Below are positions 12,830 to 13,853 of a DNA stretch of 13,853 bases, piece by piece. The position numbers were made by a program, and so were the translations under genes. This DNA comes from DATKLX01 sp035542155 (GTDB taxonomy: Bacteria > Chloroflexota > Anaerolineae > Anaerolineales > Anaerolineaceae), in the NCBI GenBank assembly GCA_035542155.1, contig DATKLX010000241.1, positions 1-13,853 on the forward strand, read 5' to 3'. The notes under the pieces are model-generated. The model saw only the letters and a list, made by a program, of their open reading frames with translations. It was not told the DNA's origin and made no database searches. Position 1 is the first letter of the stretch, and each line of letters begins with the position of its first letter.

Positions 12830-13723
12830 ATGACCTCTGGTCCTTCGCTCCCTCTGCTGGAATGCCAGCTCCAGCCCTTCGAGGTCCGCGATTCCCCGCC
12901 CGCCGCCGGCTGCTACCCGTCCTGGGTCAACCAGTACTCCGCTCCCGGCGGCCAGGTCTGGCTCTCCATCGCCCGCCTGGGCCGCGGCTACCTCTTTCAC
13001 TTCCCCGGCCTGGCCGATTTTACCTGGAATCCTCCCGCCGGCCCGGTGGCCTGCTTCCCCGCCCCCCGCGCTTCCCCCTCGACCCTCCTCCACCTCTACC
13101 GCAACCAGGTCGCCCCCATGCTCGCCGCCGGCCAGGGCCATCTCATCTTCCATGCCAGCGCTGTCGTCCTCCCCGGCGGCGCCCTGGCCTTCCTGGGCGC
13201 CGCCGGCCTGGGTAAGTCCACCCTCACCGCCAGTTTCTCCCGCTCTGGGGCCCGGTTCCTCGCCGACGATTGCCTCATGCTCGCTGAGGAGGGCGACCAA
13301 GTCTCGGCCTGGCCCGGTCTCCCCGGCCTGCGCCTCTGGCCCGATTCCGCCCGCCTCCTCGCCGTTGCTTTTCCCCGCCGCTCGCCCAAGCTCCGCTTCG
13401 AAGCCGCCGAAGTCCACCTCCCCACCTGCGAGGTCCCTGCCCCCCTTCGCGCCGTCTACCTCCTCGCCGGCCCTTCCTCGGCGATCAGCATCGCCCCCCT
13501 CGCCGGCGCCGCCGCCTTCGCTGCCCTTTCCCGCCACGCCTTCCGCCTCGACCCCACCGACCACCCACGCCTCCGCGCCGAGTTCCACGCTATTGCCTCC
13601 ATCGCCGCCCGCCCCCTCCTCTATCGCCTCGCCTTCCCCCGCGACTTCTCCCTCCTCTCCGCCGTCCGCCAGGCCATCCTCGCCCACCTCTCGACTCTCC
13701 CTCCCTGCTCTCAAATCGAGTAG
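12830..13723 (+). CDS. HPr-kinase-like lasso peptide kinase (3' end touches a group II intron)
   Basis: A 297-residue protein of the HPr kinase C-terminal fold. It has 'HASAVVLPGGALAFLG' (His109), the Walker A GAAGLGKS at 123-130 with Lys129, and 'FLADDCLML' with Asp146/Asp147; the C-terminus 'RDFSLLSAVRQAILAHL' resembles the usual family end. Relatives in lasso clusters, such as ThcoK, phosphorylate a C-terminal Ser of the precursor. Here the encoded C-terminus is Pro, so the target residue is open (Ser2, Ser5 and Ser22 of the core are candidates). The ATG at 12830 is preferred over an upstream in-frame ATG at 12584 that runs through the precursor gene in another frame; TGAGG (12816-12820) serves as ribosome binding site. 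The final codons ATC-GAG-TAG are probably part of the antisense intron, so the native end may have been slightly different. Confidence 0.85.
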   Translation: MTSGPSLPLLECQLQPFEVRDSPPAAGCYPSWVNQYSAPGGQVWLSIARLGRGYLFHFPGLADFTWNPPAGPVACFPAPRASPSTLLHLYRNQVAPMLAAGQGHLIFHASAVVLPGGALAFLGAAGLGKSTLTASFSRSGARFLADDCLMLAEEGDQVSAWPGLPGLRLWPDSARLLAVAFPRRSPKLRFEAAEVHLPTCEVPAPLRAVYLLAGPSSAISIAPLAGAAAFAALSRHAFRLDPTDHPRLRAEFHAIASIAARPLLYRLAFPRDFSLLSAVRQAILAHLSTLPPCSQIE

Positions 13724-13750
13724 GGGGCGGCGGCTAGCCGCCTCCTCTCA

Positions 13751-13785
13751 CACCACCGGACATGCGGGTCCGCATCCGGCGGTTC
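13751..13785 (-). ncRNA. Group II intron domain V
   Basis: On the minus strand GAACCGCCGGATGCG is followed by loop GACC and then CGCATGTCCGGTGGT(G). The upper stem of five pairs (ATGCG/CGCAT), a two-base GT bulge on the 3' side, and a lower stem of about eight pairs with one G-U wobble reproduce the domain V shape. The catalytic triad position reads CGC rather than the commoner AGC. Confidence 0.8.
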
Positions 13786-13852
13786 ATCCAGAAATACGCA
13801 GTTCTTGATACCGAGTTTTGATACTCACCAGTCCTAAGCTCCGAAAGTATCC
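13784..13852 (-). CDS. Group II intron reverse transcriptase/maturase (last 22 codons)
   Basis: The frame enters from the right edge and encodes 'GYFRSLGLVSIKTRYQELR' plus Ile-Ser-Gly, ending in a TGA that overlaps the first bases of domain V. The '(Y/F)F..LGLVSL..RY' pattern is typical of the extreme C-terminus of intron-encoded LtrA-type proteins, and the position between domain IV and domain V is where such ORFs end. No catalytic part of the protein is in the window. Confidence 0.7.
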   Translation of the reverse strand, partial: GYFRSLGLVSIKTRYQELRISG

Positions 13853-13853
13853 G

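Larger units (their letters stand above)
13715..13853 (-). mobile_element. Group II intron, 3' end (maturase tail, domains V and VI), continuing beyond the window
   Basis: Read on the minus strand, the right edge gives a maturase C-terminus, a 35-base domain V hairpin, and a domain VI helix. In domain VI, GAG/CTC and AGG/CCT enclose one bulged A (complement of 13721), with a GGCGGC-TA-GCCGCC core further up. Six bases after the A the sequence reads CTCGAT, so a 3' splice end at 13715 puts the branch A seven bases from the end and gives the usual terminal A-pyrimidine. The 5' part lies outside the window. These mobile ribozymes spread by reverse transcription into DNA. Identification is by structure and recall of such intron ends; the exact boundary could shift by a base. 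Confidence 0.8.

Noticed and set aside
12653..13714. A 353-codon minus-strand frame opposite the precursor and kinase
   Set aside because: Low-complexity Gly/Glu/Ala sequence. The plus strand encodes a motif-complete kinase and the lasso precursor.
1..13853. CRISPR array, rRNA genes or insertion-sequence ends
   Set aside because: I saw no spaced direct repeats, no rRNA-like conserved blocks and no transposase. The only mobile element seen is the intron end at the right edge.

Overview
The window looks like chromosomal DNA of a GC-rich environmental bacterium, most likely a member of Chloroflexota (Anaerolineae-like). The basis is high GC, an N-terminal 'VYLPLV' linker of the type common in secreted Anaerolineae proteins, and the gene mix. 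The phylum is an inference; no rRNA gene is present.

Left part (1-5255). The 3' end of pdxS (vitamin B6 synthesis) is followed by a -10 box and a cobalamin riboswitch. The riboswitch precedes a tightly packed operon: btuF-btuC-btuD (B12 binding lipoprotein, permease, ATPase), cobT and cobU (nucleotide-loop assembly during B12 or cobinamide salvage), and clpS as last gene. The leader has two visible off-switches: a hairpin that buries the btuF Shine-Dalgarno sequence, and a terminator-like hairpin with a U-tract inside the btuF signal-peptide codons.

Middle (5256-8793). A small zinc-ribbon gene and tRNA-Val(CAC), the latter with its own good promoter, lie on the minus strand. Then comes a large secreted protein with a PQQ-type beta-propeller and a long C-terminal part that I do not recognise.

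Right part (8813-13723). This is a lasso-peptide biosynthetic cluster. A consensus sigma70 promoter (TTGACA-N17-TATAAT), with a perfect 16-bp palindrome filling its spacer, drives B1 (PqqD-like leader recognition), B2 (transglutaminase-like leader peptidase), C (asparagine-synthetase-like macrolactam synthetase), precursor A, and an HPr-kinase-like tailoring kinase. A nucleotidyltransferase of the kind found in such clusters lies divergently but lacks a normal 5' end. The precursor has a textbook YxxPxLxxxGxxxxLT leader. It predicts an 8-residue ring, Gly1 to Asp8, followed by an unusually long Arg3/Gly5/acidic tail. I see no ABC exporter or isopeptidase in the window.

Right edge (13715-13853). 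The 3' end of a group II intron lies on the minus strand: the last 22 codons of its maturase, domain V, and domain VI with a bulged A. Its 3' splice end falls at the final sense codons of the kinase, so the kinase stop codon is supplied by intron DNA. The whole lasso block is strikingly C-rich on the plus strand whichever strand is coding, unlike the B12 operon.
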